Shown: piece after piece, positions 53,899-64,000 of the stretch
How the letters are laid out: each line of letters begins with the position of its first letter
Position numbering within the stretch: position 1 is the first letter of the stretch
Assembly: GCA_964615375.1 (NCBI GenBank)
Contig: CAZTOW010000038.1
Span: 31,483-95,482 of the forward strand
DNA from: CAZKWG01 sp964615375
Lineage (GTDB): Bacteria > Myxococcota_A > UBA796 > CAZKWG01
DNA: 64,000 nt
Direction of reading: 5' to 3'
Made by a program: the position numbers and the translations under genes
The notes under the pieces: generated by a model
Told to the model about the DNA's origin: nothing
What the model saw: the letters and a program-made list of their open reading frames with translations, nothing else
Database searches by the model: none

Positions 53899-54435
53899 AT
53901 GATCAAGATCAAGAAGTACGGCAACCGCCGCCTCTACGACACGGAGCGCTCGCGCTACGTCAACCTCGACGAGATCGCCGAGCTCATCCGCCAGGGCGAG
54001 ACGGTGCAGGTCTCCGACGTCACCACGGGCGAGGATCTGACCCGGGCCGTCCTGCTGCAGTGCGTGCTGGAGATGAACCAGGGCGCGGCGGTCTTCCCCG
54101 CGGCCCTGCTGCACCGCGTCATCCGCGCCTCCGGCGACCACCCGGGCCAGCGCCTGCTCCTCCAGCAGCTGGGCCAGGCGCTCAACCTCGTGGACGCCCA
54201 GCTCCTGGCGATGGAGGAGCAGTTCCCCTGGATGAAGGCCGGCGCTGCCGCCTGGGGCGCCGGCTCCGGCCCCTCCCGCCCCGCGTCGGCGCGCCCGGAG
54301 CCCTCCCCCGAGCCCCCGCCCGAGGATCCCGCTCAGCAGGCCCCTCCCCCCGAGCCGAAGCCCGACGCCGACGCCGAGCTCGCCGCCCTCCGCGCCCGCC
54401 TGGCCAGCCTGGAGGCGCGGCTGAAGAAGGGTTGA
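53899..54435 (+). CDS. phaR: PHA synthesis repressor PhaR
   Basis: 178 residues. The N-terminal PHB accumulation-regulator domain is unmistakable: IKIKKYGNRRLYDTERSRYVNLDEIAELIRQGETVQVSDVTTGEDLTRAVLLQ. The second domain (VFPAALLHRVIRASGDHP...) binds PHA; after a Pro/Glu-rich linker a short coiled coil ends the protein (LAALRARLASLEARLKKG). The repressor senses free PHA granules and controls phasin and PHA genes. A matching dyad lies in its own upstream region. Confidence 0.95.
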   Translation: MIKIKKYGNRRLYDTERSRYVNLDEIAELIRQGETVQVSDVTTGEDLTRAVLLQCVLEMNQGAAVFPAALLHRVIRASGDHPGQRLLLQQLGQALNLVDAQLLAMEEQFPWMKAGAAAWGAGSGPSRPASARPEPSPEPPPEDPAQQAPPPEPKPDADAELAALRARLASLEARLKKG

Positions 54436-54485
54436 GGCGGCGCCGGCTCCACGGCGCTGGTGTATGCTGAGCCCACGAGGTCCAG

Positions 54486-54896
54486 GTGTCTGCTCACTCC
54501 GACAAGGTCACCGTCTCCACCTGGTGGACCACCCTCCTCTACGCCGCCCTGTGCCTGGTGCTCTTCCTCGGGCTCATCGGCGCCGTCCGCCAGGACCAGA
54601 TCCGGCCGATGGAGGGCAGCGTCATCTTCGTGCTGGGCTGCCTGACGGTGGCCTTCGCCTCGGGCTTCACCAACACGGTGCGGCGCGGGGAGTGGCCGCG
54701 GCTGGAGACGAGCTGGGGCGGGCTGGGCGGCGGGCTGGGCGGGTGGCGGATCTCGCCCGCGCTGGCCTGGCTGGTGGGGGCGCTGCTCTTCGGGAGCGCG
54801 TTCACCTTCACCACGCTCCAGGCCTCGGGCGCGCGGCTGAACGTGGCTGCGCCGGCCGCCGCGCCGAAGCCGGCCACCATCCCCGAGGTCCCCTGA
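54486..54896 (+). CDS. Small membrane protein, likely partner of the KAP NTPase
   Basis: 136 residues from a GTG start (GAGG upstream, and TATGCT at 54463-54468 as a possible -10). Three hydrophobic segments (WWTTLLYAALCLVLFLGLIG, GSVIFVLGCLTVAFASGF, ALAWLVGALLFGSAFTFTTL) and a Pro/Ala-rich tail. I do not recognise the family. It ends 1 bp before the GTG of the KAP-like NTPase, so the two are almost certainly translated together. Confidence 0.65.
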   Translation: MSAHSDKVTVSTWWTTLLYAALCLVLFLGLIGAVRQDQIRPMEGSVIFVLGCLTVAFASGFTNTVRRGEWPRLETSWGGLGGGLGGWRISPALAWLVGALLFGSAFTFTTLQASGARLNVAAPAAAPKPATIPEVP

Positions 54897-54897
54897 G

Positions 54898-56736
54898 GTG
54901 CGCTACCGGGCGCGGACCATCATCCAGGCGTACTCGCTGGCGGCCCTGCGCCGGGTCGAGCGGGTGGGCAGCGTGGACTGCGCGGAGCGCGAGCAGCTGA
55001 CCCGCGAGATCGTGCGCTACGCCCGCGGCGAGTCGGGCGGGCGCGCGGTGCTGGTGAGCGGGGCGCGCGGCGCGGGCAAGACCAGCCTGGTCTACGAGGC
55101 CATGCAGCACGCGCTGGAGAGCCTCCAGGGACAGGGCCTGCGCCCGGTGCTGGTGAGCCTGGACGCGCCGAGCCTGTTCATGCCCTCCTCGAAGGAGAGC
55201 CCGGACGACACCCGCGACCAGATCTACAAGGACATGGAGCTGGTCCTGCGCCGCGCCGCGGTCGCCCTCTTCCAGGCGGTAGAGGAGGAGACCTGGCGGG
55301 CCCTGCTGGACCGATCGCGCACGGGCGCCGTCCCGCTGGGCCTGGAGCGCGAGGATCTGGTGGAGCTGGCCTCCCGCCTGCGCGCCGAGCTCGCCCAGGC
55401 GCCCACGCTGCAGGAGCTGCGCGATCTCTGGCGTCGCGCGGGGCTGCTGGAGGGCGGCGGCCTGTTCGGGCGTCCGGACGACGAGGGCCACGGGCTGCGC
55501 GAGGTGCTGGCGCTGTGGAGCGCGGTGCGGGCCTACCACGTCGCCAGCGACACGGTGGTCGGCGAGTCGGAGCAGGGCAGTGAGCAGGAGCAGAGCCGGG
55601 AGAACAAGTTCACCGCCAAGTGGAACCTGCGCGAGGCGCTGAACCCCATCCTGGGCCTGGTCTCGGGCGTGCTGGTCGGGCTCTCGGTCTACGACGAGGG
55701 CGGGCTGCTGGCGGCGCTGCTGGGCACGCTCACCGCGGTCCTGACCGGGGCGGCGCTGGACGTCTCCGTGCGCCACTTCCGCGAGGAGAAGCGCTCGCTG
55801 ACCTACAAGGTGACGCTGGACACCACGCCGTATGCGCTCACCCGCCTGCTGCCGGCCCTGGTCACGCACCTGCGCGAGACCGGGATCGCCCCCGTCTTCG
55901 TGGTGGACAACCTGGACCGCGTCAAAGACCGGCGCGAGCGCCTCGACGCGCTGATGGGCAACCTCAAGAGCTTCGTGGCGGAGGACGCCTTCTTCTGTTT
56001 CCTGGCGGATCGCGACTACTTCGAGCTGCTGCGCCTCGGCCCGCGCGGCGGCGGGGGCGGCGCCGCCTTCAGCGACCGCATGCTGGTCTGCTACGGCCCC
56101 GAGGACCTGCGCCGCTGGCTGGTGCGCGTGCTGGAGCCCGAGCGCCCGCTGACCGCCCCCGCCGACATCCGCGAGCGCGACCTGCTGGTGACCGGGCTCA
56201 TGGGCCGCGCGCGCATGCGGCTGGGCGAGCTCCACCGCGATCTGCGCGCCCTGTCGGGCCTGGACGGCGCCCTGGAGCTCCCCGAGGGCGACGTCACGCG
56301 GAGCCCGCTGTGGCGGGTACACGCCCACTATCAGGCAGCCCTCGAGCGCGCGCTGACCACGCCAGCGGTGAAGCACTGCACCCACGACGACAACTACGCG
56401 CTGCTGCTCTGCCTGGACGCGCTCTACTGGCCGCGCGAGCTCTGGGAGCGTGGCGAGCCGGTGGCCCCGAGCCAGGAGCGGGTGCGCGCCGCCGTGGAGG
56501 CCCACATCGAGCTGGGCGCGCTGGGGGCGGGCGCGGAGAGCCCGAAGCTGCTCTCCCCTCACCTGCTCGCGGTGCTGAGCGAGGCGGTCGACGTGCTCGT
56601 CGAGGCGCTCGCCGACCCGGCAAAGCTGGGCGAGAGCTCCCCCCTGGCCGGGCTCGGCCTGAGCCCGCTGCTGGAGCGCGTGGAGGGCGGCGGCTGGCGC
56701 TGGACGGCGGACGTGTGGGGGAACGCGGTCCAGTAG
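54898..56736 (+). CDS. KAP family P-loop NTPase-like membrane protein
   Basis: 612 residues from a GTG start. Walker A GARGAGKTS at residues 55-63 (SGARGAGKTSLVYE), then a large insertion ending in two membrane helices (about 250-290: LGLVSGVLVGLSVYDEGGLLAALLGTLTAVLTGAAL), then Walker B VFVVDNLDRV at 333-341, with acidic Asp337 and Asp340. A P-loop split by two membrane helices and the (D)NLDR Walker B are the marks of the KAP family (Kidins220, PifA). A few bacterial members block phages, but others are of unknown role. The C-terminal half is helical. Its stop is followed by a perfect palindrome. Confidence 0.82.
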   Translation: MRYRARTIIQAYSLAALRRVERVGSVDCAEREQLTREIVRYARGESGGRAVLVSGARGAGKTSLVYEAMQHALESLQGQGLRPVLVSLDAPSLFMPSSKESPDDTRDQIYKDMELVLRRAAVALFQAVEEETWRALLDRSRTGAVPLGLEREDLVELASRLRAELAQAPTLQELRDLWRRAGLLEGGGLFGRPDDEGHGLREVLALWSAVRAYHVASDTVVGESEQGSEQEQSRENKFTAKWNLREALNPILGLVSGVLVGLSVYDEGGLLAALLGTLTAVLTGAALDVSVRHFREEKRSLTYKVTLDTTPYALTRLLPALVTHLRETGIAPVFVVDNLDRVKDRRERLDALMGNLKSFVAEDAFFCFLADRDYFELLRLGPRGGGGGAAFSDRMLVCYGPEDLRRWLVRVLEPERPLTAPADIRERDLLVTGLMGRARMRLGELHRDLRALSGLDGALELPEGDVTRSPLWRVHAHYQAALERALTTPAVKHCTHDDNYALLLCLDALYWPRELWERGEPVAPSQERVRAAVEAHIELGALGAGAESPKLLSPHLLAVLSEAVDVLVEALADPAKLGESSPLAGLGLSPLLERVEGGGWRWTADVWGNAVQ

Positions 56737-56742
56737 GGGTTG

Positions 56743-56759
56743 TTGCTGCGGTGCAGCAA
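56743..56759. promoter_or_regulatory. Perfect palindrome TTGCTGC-GGT-GCAGCAA at a convergent junction
   Basis: 7-3-7 perfect inverted repeat with the PhaR-type arms, but lying between two convergent genes. It could be a PhaR-binding site far from a promoter, or simply a terminator hairpin. Confidence 0.55.
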
Positions 56760-56763
56760 TTCC

Positions 56764-57855
56764 CTACAGCTCCGGCAGCCACCGAACCAGCCCCGCCAGC
56801 CCCGGGAGCGTGTGCAGGTCCTGATCCTGGTCCGGCACGCGCCAGCACGAGGCGCCGGGCGGCCCGGCCGCGCGCAGGGCCTCGATGGCGCGGGCGTGGG
56901 CGGAGGCGAGCTGGCGGCGGAGGACGGGGGCGCGGGCGACGCCGGCCATGATGGGCCGCCAGCGCTCGGGGGGCAGCGGCCCCTCCTCGGGGAGCAGGCC
57001 AGGATCCAGCGCGTGCTCGGGCGCCAGGGCGGCGCGGTTGACGATGAAGCCGCCGAAGGGGAGCCGGCGCTCGGAGAGCACGCGGAGGAAGAAGAGGGCC
57101 TCCTCGCGGGCGGCGGGCGCGGGCGAGGTGACCAGGAAGAAGCGGGTCGCGGGGCTGCCCAGCAGGGCGCGGACGCGGGTGCTGCTCTGGGCCACGGTGG
57201 CGCCGAGGTCGCGGGTGAGCTCGAAGAACTCGGCGATCTCGCCCACGGTGCCCACGCCGACCAGGCGCCGCAGCACGCGGGAGACCGCCTCGCTGCCCAG
57301 CTCCAGCGCGCGCCAGCCGCTCTTGGAGCCGGGCAGGATGAGCCAGCGCAGCACGCCCTCGTCGAAGACCGCCTCCAGGCGCTCGGGCGAGGTCAGGAAC
57401 TCCAGCGCGTGCCGGGTGGGCGGCGTGTCCAGGACGACCACGTCGTAGCGCCCGCACTCGACGAGCTCGAGCAGGCGCATCATCGCCATGTACTCGTGGC
57501 TGCCGCCCAGGCGCGCGCTCGCCACCTGGTAGTAGTGGTTGGCCAGGATGGCGTCGGCGCGGGCCGGGCTGGACGCGCTGCGCCGCACGAGATCGTCGAA
57601 GGTGGCCTTGGCGTCGAGCATGACGGCGTCCAGCGCGCCGGCCCCCTCGCCTGAAGCCCCCAGGCGCTCCAGCGGCACGGGGCGCGGGGTGTTGCCGATG
57701 CTGCCGATGTCCAGGCTGTCCGCCAGCCTCCGCGCGGGATCGATGGTGAGCACGGCGACGCGCTGACCGGAGAGCGCGGCCTTGAGCGCCAGCGCCGCGC
57801 TGAGCGTGGTCTTGCCCACGCCGCCCGAGCCGCAGCAGACGACGACCCGGGTCAT
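56764..57855 (-). CDS. ArsA/GET3-family ATPase, second gene
   Basis: 363 residues beginning MTRVVVCCGSGGVGKTTLSAALAL. The deviant Walker A GSGGVGKTT lacks the signature Lys after the first Gly (Ser in its place). Switch I TIDPARRLADSLD and VVVLDTPPTRHALEFLTSPERLE follow. The family includes arsenite-pump ATPase ArsA and tail-anchored protein ATPase GET3, which work as dimers. Start overlaps the first gene's stop (4 bp). With no ArsB, ArsR or arsenic gene near, arsenic efflux is not supported. It is probably a protein-targeting or metal-related ATPase. Confidence 0.88.
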   Translation of the reverse strand: MTRVVVCCGSGGVGKTTLSAALALKAALSGQRVAVLTIDPARRLADSLDIGSIGNTPRPVPLERLGASGEGAGALDAVMLDAKATFDDLVRRSASSPARADAILANHYYQVASARLGGSHEYMAMMRLLELVECGRYDVVVLDTPPTRHALEFLTSPERLEAVFDEGVLRWLILPGSKSGWRALELGSEAVSRVLRRLVGVGTVGEIAEFFELTRDLGATVAQSSTRVRALLGSPATRFFLVTSPAPAAREEALFFLRVLSERRLPFGGFIVNRAALAPEHALDPGLLPEEGPLPPERWRPIMAGVARAPVLRRQLASAHARAIEALRAAGPPGASCWRVPDQDQDLHTLPGLAGLVRWLPEL

Positions 57856-58796
57856 GGCCGCGCCTCCAGCCGGTCCAGGGCCTGCCCCAGGGTGCGCGCC
57901 AGCCCGGACAGATCCTGGCCGGTGAGCTCCCGATGGAAGAGGAAGGGCAGCTCGACCACCGGGAAGGGCAGCCCGCCCGAGAGCCGCGCCAGCGCCTGAT
58001 CCTGGCGAGAGAGCCGCTGCTCCCACAGGTCGGCCAGGGCCGCCGCCTCGCGCACCGCGGGCTCCGGCGCGCCGCTCAGCGCCTCCCGGGCCACCGGCCA
58101 GTCGGAGCGGTTCGGGAAGAGCGGCGGATAGACCTCGTTCAACACGCAGAGGCGGGCCAGCTCGCGCGTGCGGCCGAGGCGGCTCCACAGCTCCAGCGTC
58201 TCGTTGACCGGCATCTCCTCGGGCAGGCAGACCAGCACCACCGCGGCCTGGCTCGGGTCGTCCAGCACCTCGTGGACCTGACGCGCGCCCTCGAAGAAGG
58301 CGCCCTTTCGCGTGAGCTCCATCATGGAGCTGGGGCTGCCCAGCAGCGTGAGCCCGTGGCCGGTGGCGGGCGCGTCCACGACGAGCAGGTCCCAGGCCGG
58401 CTCGCCGCCGTCCATGGCGCGATGCAGGTCGAAGACCTTGCCCAGGGTGAGCACGTCGGGCAGGCCGGGCACGGCGTCCAGGAAGGCCGACATCACGCGG
58501 TTCTGGAAGACGAGCTGGAAGAGGCGCCGCACCTTGATCTGCTGGACGACGTAGTCTTCGAGCGCCTCGGCCGCGGTGATCGACAGCGTGTAGAGGTTGG
58601 GGCGCAGCTCCATCGGCTCGTAGCCGGCGGGCGGCTGGCCGAACAGGCGCGGGATCGAGCTGGCCCCCGAGGTCTCGATGAGCAGGGTGCGTCGCCCGGA
58701 GGCCGCCCCGAGCAGGCCGAGCAGGGTGGTCACCGTGGTCTTGCCCACGCCCCCCTTGCCCGTGACCAGGACGATGCGCCGATCGAGCGGGTTCAC
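57852..58796 (-). CDS. ArsA/GET3-family ATPase, first gene
   Basis: 314 residues from a GTG start overlapping the upstream lipase stop (GTGA). VLVTGKGGVGKTTVTTLLGL has the full deviant Walker A with signature Lys (GKGGVGKTT). Other motifs: LLIETSGASSIPRLFG, LLVVDAPATGHGLTLLGSP. It pairs with the second gene, which lacks that Lys, so the two products could be a heterodimer. No transmembrane segment. Confidence 0.88.
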   Translation of the reverse strand: MNPLDRRIVLVTGKGGVGKTTVTTLLGLLGAASGRRTLLIETSGASSIPRLFGQPPAGYEPMELRPNLYTLSITAAEALEDYVVQQIKVRRLFQLVFQNRVMSAFLDAVPGLPDVLTLGKVFDLHRAMDGGEPAWDLLVVDAPATGHGLTLLGSPSSMMELTRKGAFFEGARQVHEVLDDPSQAAVVLVCLPEEMPVNETLELWSRLGRTRELARLCVLNEVYPPLFPNRSDWPVAREALSGAPEPAVREAAALADLWEQRLSRQDQALARLSGGLPFPVVELPFLFHRELTGQDLSGLARTLGQALDRLEARP

Positions 58797-59665
58797 GCCG
58801 ACTCCAAGGGTGTGGGCTCCACGGGCTGGGGCTCCACGGGCTGGGGCTCGCGGGCCTGGGCCCCCGAGGGCTCGCTCGCCAGCAGGAGCTCGCGGACGCG
58901 GCGCCAGACCGTGGGGCTGTAGAGCATGGACAGGTGGGTCTCGCCCCGCACCTCGATCGCGCTCATCCCCTCGGCCCGGCCGCTGGTGTGCGGGATCAGC
59001 ACGCCGTCGGTCTCGGTCCAGAGGGCGAAGGTGGGCACGGCGGGGCGCTGGATCTGGCGGATGACGGGGGTGTCCGGCAGGAGGTCGCGGGCGTGGGCGC
59101 GCATGCCGAAGACGGCCACGCGGGTGCCGCGCCAGGGCGTGCCGACGGTGACCAGGCGCCGGACATGGGCGGCGCCGCCCAGGTTGTTGACGTACCAGGC
59201 GGCGATGACCCCGCCGGCCGAGTGCCCGATGATGTCCACCCTCGCCGCGCCGCTGGCGCTCTGCATGCGGCGCACGGCGTCGGCGAGGCGCTGGGCGTAG
59301 ACGGGGATGCCCGCCGAGTGCGGCCGGTTGTTGACGATCCAGACCCAGGGGAAGCCGCGCTTCTTCAGGTAGAAGGCGAAGAAGAGAAAGCAGGAGCGGT
59401 TCATGCCGTAGCCCGGGACCAGGATCACGGGCGGGCGCGTGCTGTCGGCCAGCGGCTCCCGGGTGGGGTCCGGCTCCAGCGCGCCCAGCGGCATGGAGAG
59501 CACCGCGACGAACTTGATGCCCCAGTCGCGCAACAGCAGGCTGAGCGCGTCGAGGGTGTAGCGGACCGGCCGCCCCAGGTCCACGGCCGCCATGGCCGCC
59601 TGCACGATCACCTGAACGGCGACGCCAGCGGAGAACAGGGCCAGCAGGATGAGCGCGTAGCGCAT
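58793..59665 (-). CDS. Secreted or membrane alpha/beta hydrolase (PGAP1/lipase-like)
   Basis: 290 residues with an N-terminal hydrophobic anchor (ALILLALFSAGVAVQVIVQAAMAAV). PPVILVPGYGMNRSCFLFFAFYLKKRGFPWVW (oxyanion), VDIIGHSAGGVIAAWYV (nucleophile Ser in GHSAG), LVTVGTPWRGTRV, and a late His (RGETHLSMLYSP). The C-terminus is a Pro/Glu repeat (EPQPVEPQPVEPTPLE). A lipase or esterase. Its stop overlaps the first ArsA-like gene (GTGA), making a three-gene coupled unit. Confidence 0.88.
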   Translation of the reverse strand: MRYALILLALFSAGVAVQVIVQAAMAAVDLGRPVRYTLDALSLLLRDWGIKFVAVLSMPLGALEPDPTREPLADSTRPPVILVPGYGMNRSCFLFFAFYLKKRGFPWVWIVNNRPHSAGIPVYAQRLADAVRRMQSASGAARVDIIGHSAGGVIAAWYVNNLGGAAHVRRLVTVGTPWRGTRVAVFGMRAHARDLLPDTPVIRQIQRPAVPTFALWTETDGVLIPHTSGRAEGMSAIEVRGETHLSMLYSPTVWRRVRELLLASEPSGAQAREPQPVEPQPVEPTPLESA

Positions 59666-59777
59666 TCCCAGGACCTCGGGGGGGGACGCGGCACTCTATC
59701 TTGAACACGGCGCGGCGGCCCCCCGCTTGCCCCTGCGCGCCCGGTGCTTACCCATGCGCCGCACGGGAGTGAGCGAG

Positions 59778-60143
59778 ATGCCCATCTACGAGTACGCCTG
59801 CGTCGCCAACGGTCACCGCTTCGAGGTCTTCCAGAAGATGAGCGATCCAGCCCCCGAGAGCTGCCCCAGCTGCGGAGCGGCCGAGGTGCGCAAGCTGGTC
59901 AGCGCCTCGGCCTTCGTGCTGAAGGGTGGCGGCTGGTATCGCGATCACTACGGGCTCAAGAGCGGAGGGAGCTCCTCGGAGAGCTCGGGCTCGTCCACGT
60001 CAGAGAGCAGCGCCAGCCCCAGCACCCCCAGCACCCCGAGCACGGGCGGCTCCAGCGGGGCGAGCTCCAGCGCGAGCAGCTCCAGCACCGGCAGCTCCAG
60101 CGGCGGATCGAGCGGCGGCTCCAGCGCCCCGGCCTCTACATGA
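59778..60143 (+). CDS. FmdB-family zinc-ribbon protein with Ser/Gly tail
   Basis: 121 residues. The FmdB zinc ribbon MPIYEYACVANGHRFEVFQKMSDPAPESCPSCG begins at the ATG with GGGAGTGAGCGAG upstream. The usual first CxxC is C-V-A-N here, leaving only three of the four zinc Cys. Then LVSASAFVLKGGGWYRDHYG is typical of the family. The last 60 residues are almost all Ser, Gly, Thr and Ala. It may be a small regulator. The stop overlaps folD by 4 bp. Confidence 0.85.
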   Translation: MPIYEYACVANGHRFEVFQKMSDPAPESCPSCGAAEVRKLVSASAFVLKGGGWYRDHYGLKSGGSSSESSGSSTSESSASPSTPSTPSTGGSSGASSSASSSSTGSSSGGSSGGSSAPAST

Positions 60144-60991
60144 GCGCCCAGCGCATCGACGGGAAGGCCGTCGCCGCCTCGATCACCGCGGCGCTCCCCG
60201 CCCGCGTGTCCGCCCTCGCCCGCCCGCCCGGGCTCGCCGTCGTGCGCGTGGGCGAGGACCCCGCCAGCGTGGTCTACGTCCATAAGAAGGCGCAGACCGC
60301 CGCCAGCCTGGGCCTGCACCAGCGCGAGATCATCCTGCCCGAGCAGACCAGCGAGGCCGAGCTCCTGCGCCTGGTGGGCGAGCTGAACGCGGACGAGGCC
60401 ATCGACGGGATCCTCGTGCAGCTCCCGCTGCCGGGCCACATCCGGTCTCAGGTCGTCCTGGACCACATCGACCCGGCCAAGGACGTGGACGGCTTCCACC
60501 CGCACAACGTGGGGCTGCTCTCCCAGGGGCGGGCGCGCTTCGTGCCCTGCACGCCGCTCGGGGTGATGCGCCTGCTGGCCCACGCCGGCACGCCGCTCGC
60601 CGGCGCGGAGGCGGTGGTGATCGGCCGCTCGGACATCGTGGGGCGGCCCATGGCCATGCTGCTGGAGAAGCAGAACGCCACCGTCACCCTCTGCCACTCC
60701 CGCACCCGCGATCTGGCCGCCCACGTCGGGCGGGCCGACGTGCTGGTGGTCGCCATCGGGCGCGCCGCCTTCGTGCCGGGCGCCTGGGTGCGCGAGGGCA
60801 GCACCGTCATCGACGTCGGCATCAACCGCGACGCCGCCGGCAAGCTGGTGGGCGACGTGGAGTACAAGGCCGCCGCCGAGCGCGCCGCCGCCATTACCCC
60901 GGTCCCCGGCGGGGTGGGGCCGATGACCATCGCCATGCTCATGGAGAACACGGTGCGGGCGGCGGAGCTGCGGCTGGGTCGGGCTAGCTAA
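60140..60991 (+). CDS. folD: Bifunctional methylene-THF dehydrogenase / methenyl-THF cyclohydrolase FolD
   Basis: 283 residues. FolD signatures: VGEDPASVVYVHKKAQTAASLGL (catalytic Lys region), DGILVQLPLPGHI, PAKDVDGFHPHNVGLL, CTPLGVMRLL, AVVIGRSDIVGRPMAMLL and the C-terminal PVPGGVGPMTIAMLMENT. Makes 10-formyl-THF from 5,10-methylene-THF. The start overlaps the FmdB-like stop. It is convergent with gcvP, another one-carbon gene, which makes a small one-carbon neighbourhood. Confidence 0.98.
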   Translation: MSAQRIDGKAVAASITAALPARVSALARPPGLAVVRVGEDPASVVYVHKKAQTAASLGLHQREIILPEQTSEAELLRLVGELNADEAIDGILVQLPLPGHIRSQVVLDHIDPAKDVDGFHPHNVGLLSQGRARFVPCTPLGVMRLLAHAGTPLAGAEAVVIGRSDIVGRPMAMLLEKQNATVTLCHSRTRDLAAHVGRADVLVVAIGRAAFVPGAWVREGSTVIDVGINRDAAGKLVGDVEYKAAAERAAAITPVPGGVGPMTIAMLMENTVRAAELRLGRAS

Positions 60992-60992
60992 T

Positions 60993-60996
<4 letters not shown>
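60982..60996. repeat. 15 bp convergent-junction element GGCTAGCTAATCTAG, copy 2
   Basis: Same 15-mer as at 32691-32705, here covering the folD TAA stop and the gcvP TAG stop on the opposite strand, again one base apart. Confidence 0.75.
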
Positions 60997-63836
<2,840 letters not shown>

Positions 63837-63965
63837 GCGCGCTCCTGCGGGCTCGAGCCGGGCCTCCCATCTAACCGGCTCGCCAGGGCTCCGCTCCCCT
63901 CCCCTCGCCCCAGCGCGCGCCAGAAACGGTTAAGCGGAGACCCCAGCACAGTCGGAGTAGAGACC

Positions 63966-64000
63966 ATGGTCGCCCATGCCCCCCTCCACAGATCCGGACT
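63966..64000 (+). CDS. Start of a plus-strand gene, cut by the window edge
   Basis: An ATG at 63966, preceded by GGAGTAGAGACC, opens a frame that stays open to the edge (MVAHAPLHRSG). Too short to identify. The divergent region 63837-63965 with gcvP holds no other gene. Confidence 0.35.
   Translation, partial: MVAHAPLHRSG

Noticed and set aside
54040..54060. Another CTGC...GCAG-like match inside phaR (CTGCTGCAGTGC).
   Set aside because: It is in coding sequence and only half of the dyad matches; such words are frequent in high-GC genes.
56764..58796. Arsenic-resistance operon.
   Set aside because: Two ArsA/GET3-type ATPases but no arsB, arsC, arsD or arsR; the third gene is a lipase.

Overview
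The window is high-GC DNA, densely coding on both strands, with no rRNA, tRNA, CRISPR array or insertion sequence that I could recognise by eye. The protein content points to a Gram-negative bacterium of the Myxococcota (myxobacteria-like). Two secreted enzymes end in a MYXO-CTERM-type tail (Cys, hydrophobic helix, Arg cluster). There is a giant MopE-like repeat lipoprotein, two TIGR02147-family proteins, several Asp/Glu/Thr/Gly-tethered lipoproteins and outer-membrane beta-barrels. This placement is inferred from gene content, not from a marker gene.

Layout. 0-6.3 kb: two cyclic-nucleotide-binding proteins leading into a 2,3-diphosphoglycerate-synthetase-like GTPase (cut by the window edge), two histidine phosphatases, an S4 RNA-binding protein, a tandem DsbA-fold protein and a P-loop kinase-like protein. 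6.3-12.1 kb: an accessory-looking block with a papain/C39-like protein, an unknown small protein, and a secreted protein carrying two identical 11-residue peptides flanked by two TIGR02147 genes. 12.1-14.4 kb: a porin-like protein and a short Hsp70. 14.4-21.5 kb: a tightly overlapping minus-strand run (adenosine kinase, SIR2-like, FAH-family, membrane protein, gamma-glutamyltransferase) followed by a Tat-lipoprotein amine oxidase. 21.6-27.1 kb: a flippase-like membrane protein, a trypsin-like protease plus Rieske oxygenase pair, and nrfHA for ammonia-forming nitrite reduction.

27.1-45.4 kb is rich in surface and wall-active proteins: an FG-GAP protein with a papain-like C-terminus beside a small partner, an L,D-transpeptidase, an amidase, a CotH kinase-like lipoprotein, a roughly 1560-residue MopE-repeat lipoprotein, a second papain-like protein, two alpha/beta hydrolases, an outer-membrane protein and a small lipoprotein. 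Several of these hydrolases lack any visible signal peptide.

45.4-54.4 kb is a polyhydroxyalkanoate locus: phasin-like protein, PhaE-like subunit, two complete PhaC synthases and an acyl-CoA ligase on the minus strand, with the PhaR-type repressor gene 4 kb away. A recurring dyad, TTGC-N3-GCAGCA, sits upstream of phaE, upstream of the phasin gene and upstream of phaR, suggesting one autoregulated PHA regulon. Tryptophanase, a Uma2/Mpo1/SGNH gene string and a YdjM-like membrane protein lie between. 54.5-63.8 kb: a KAP-type membrane NTPase with a small membrane partner, two GET3/ArsA-type ATPases with a lipase, an FmdB-like protein, folD and gcvP.

The strongest candidates for something undescribed are (i) the TIGR02147 / twin-peptide secreted protein / TIGR02147 cassette, (ii) the signal-less FG-GAP papain-like protein with its small neighbour, and (iii) the small membrane protein plus KAP NTPase pair.
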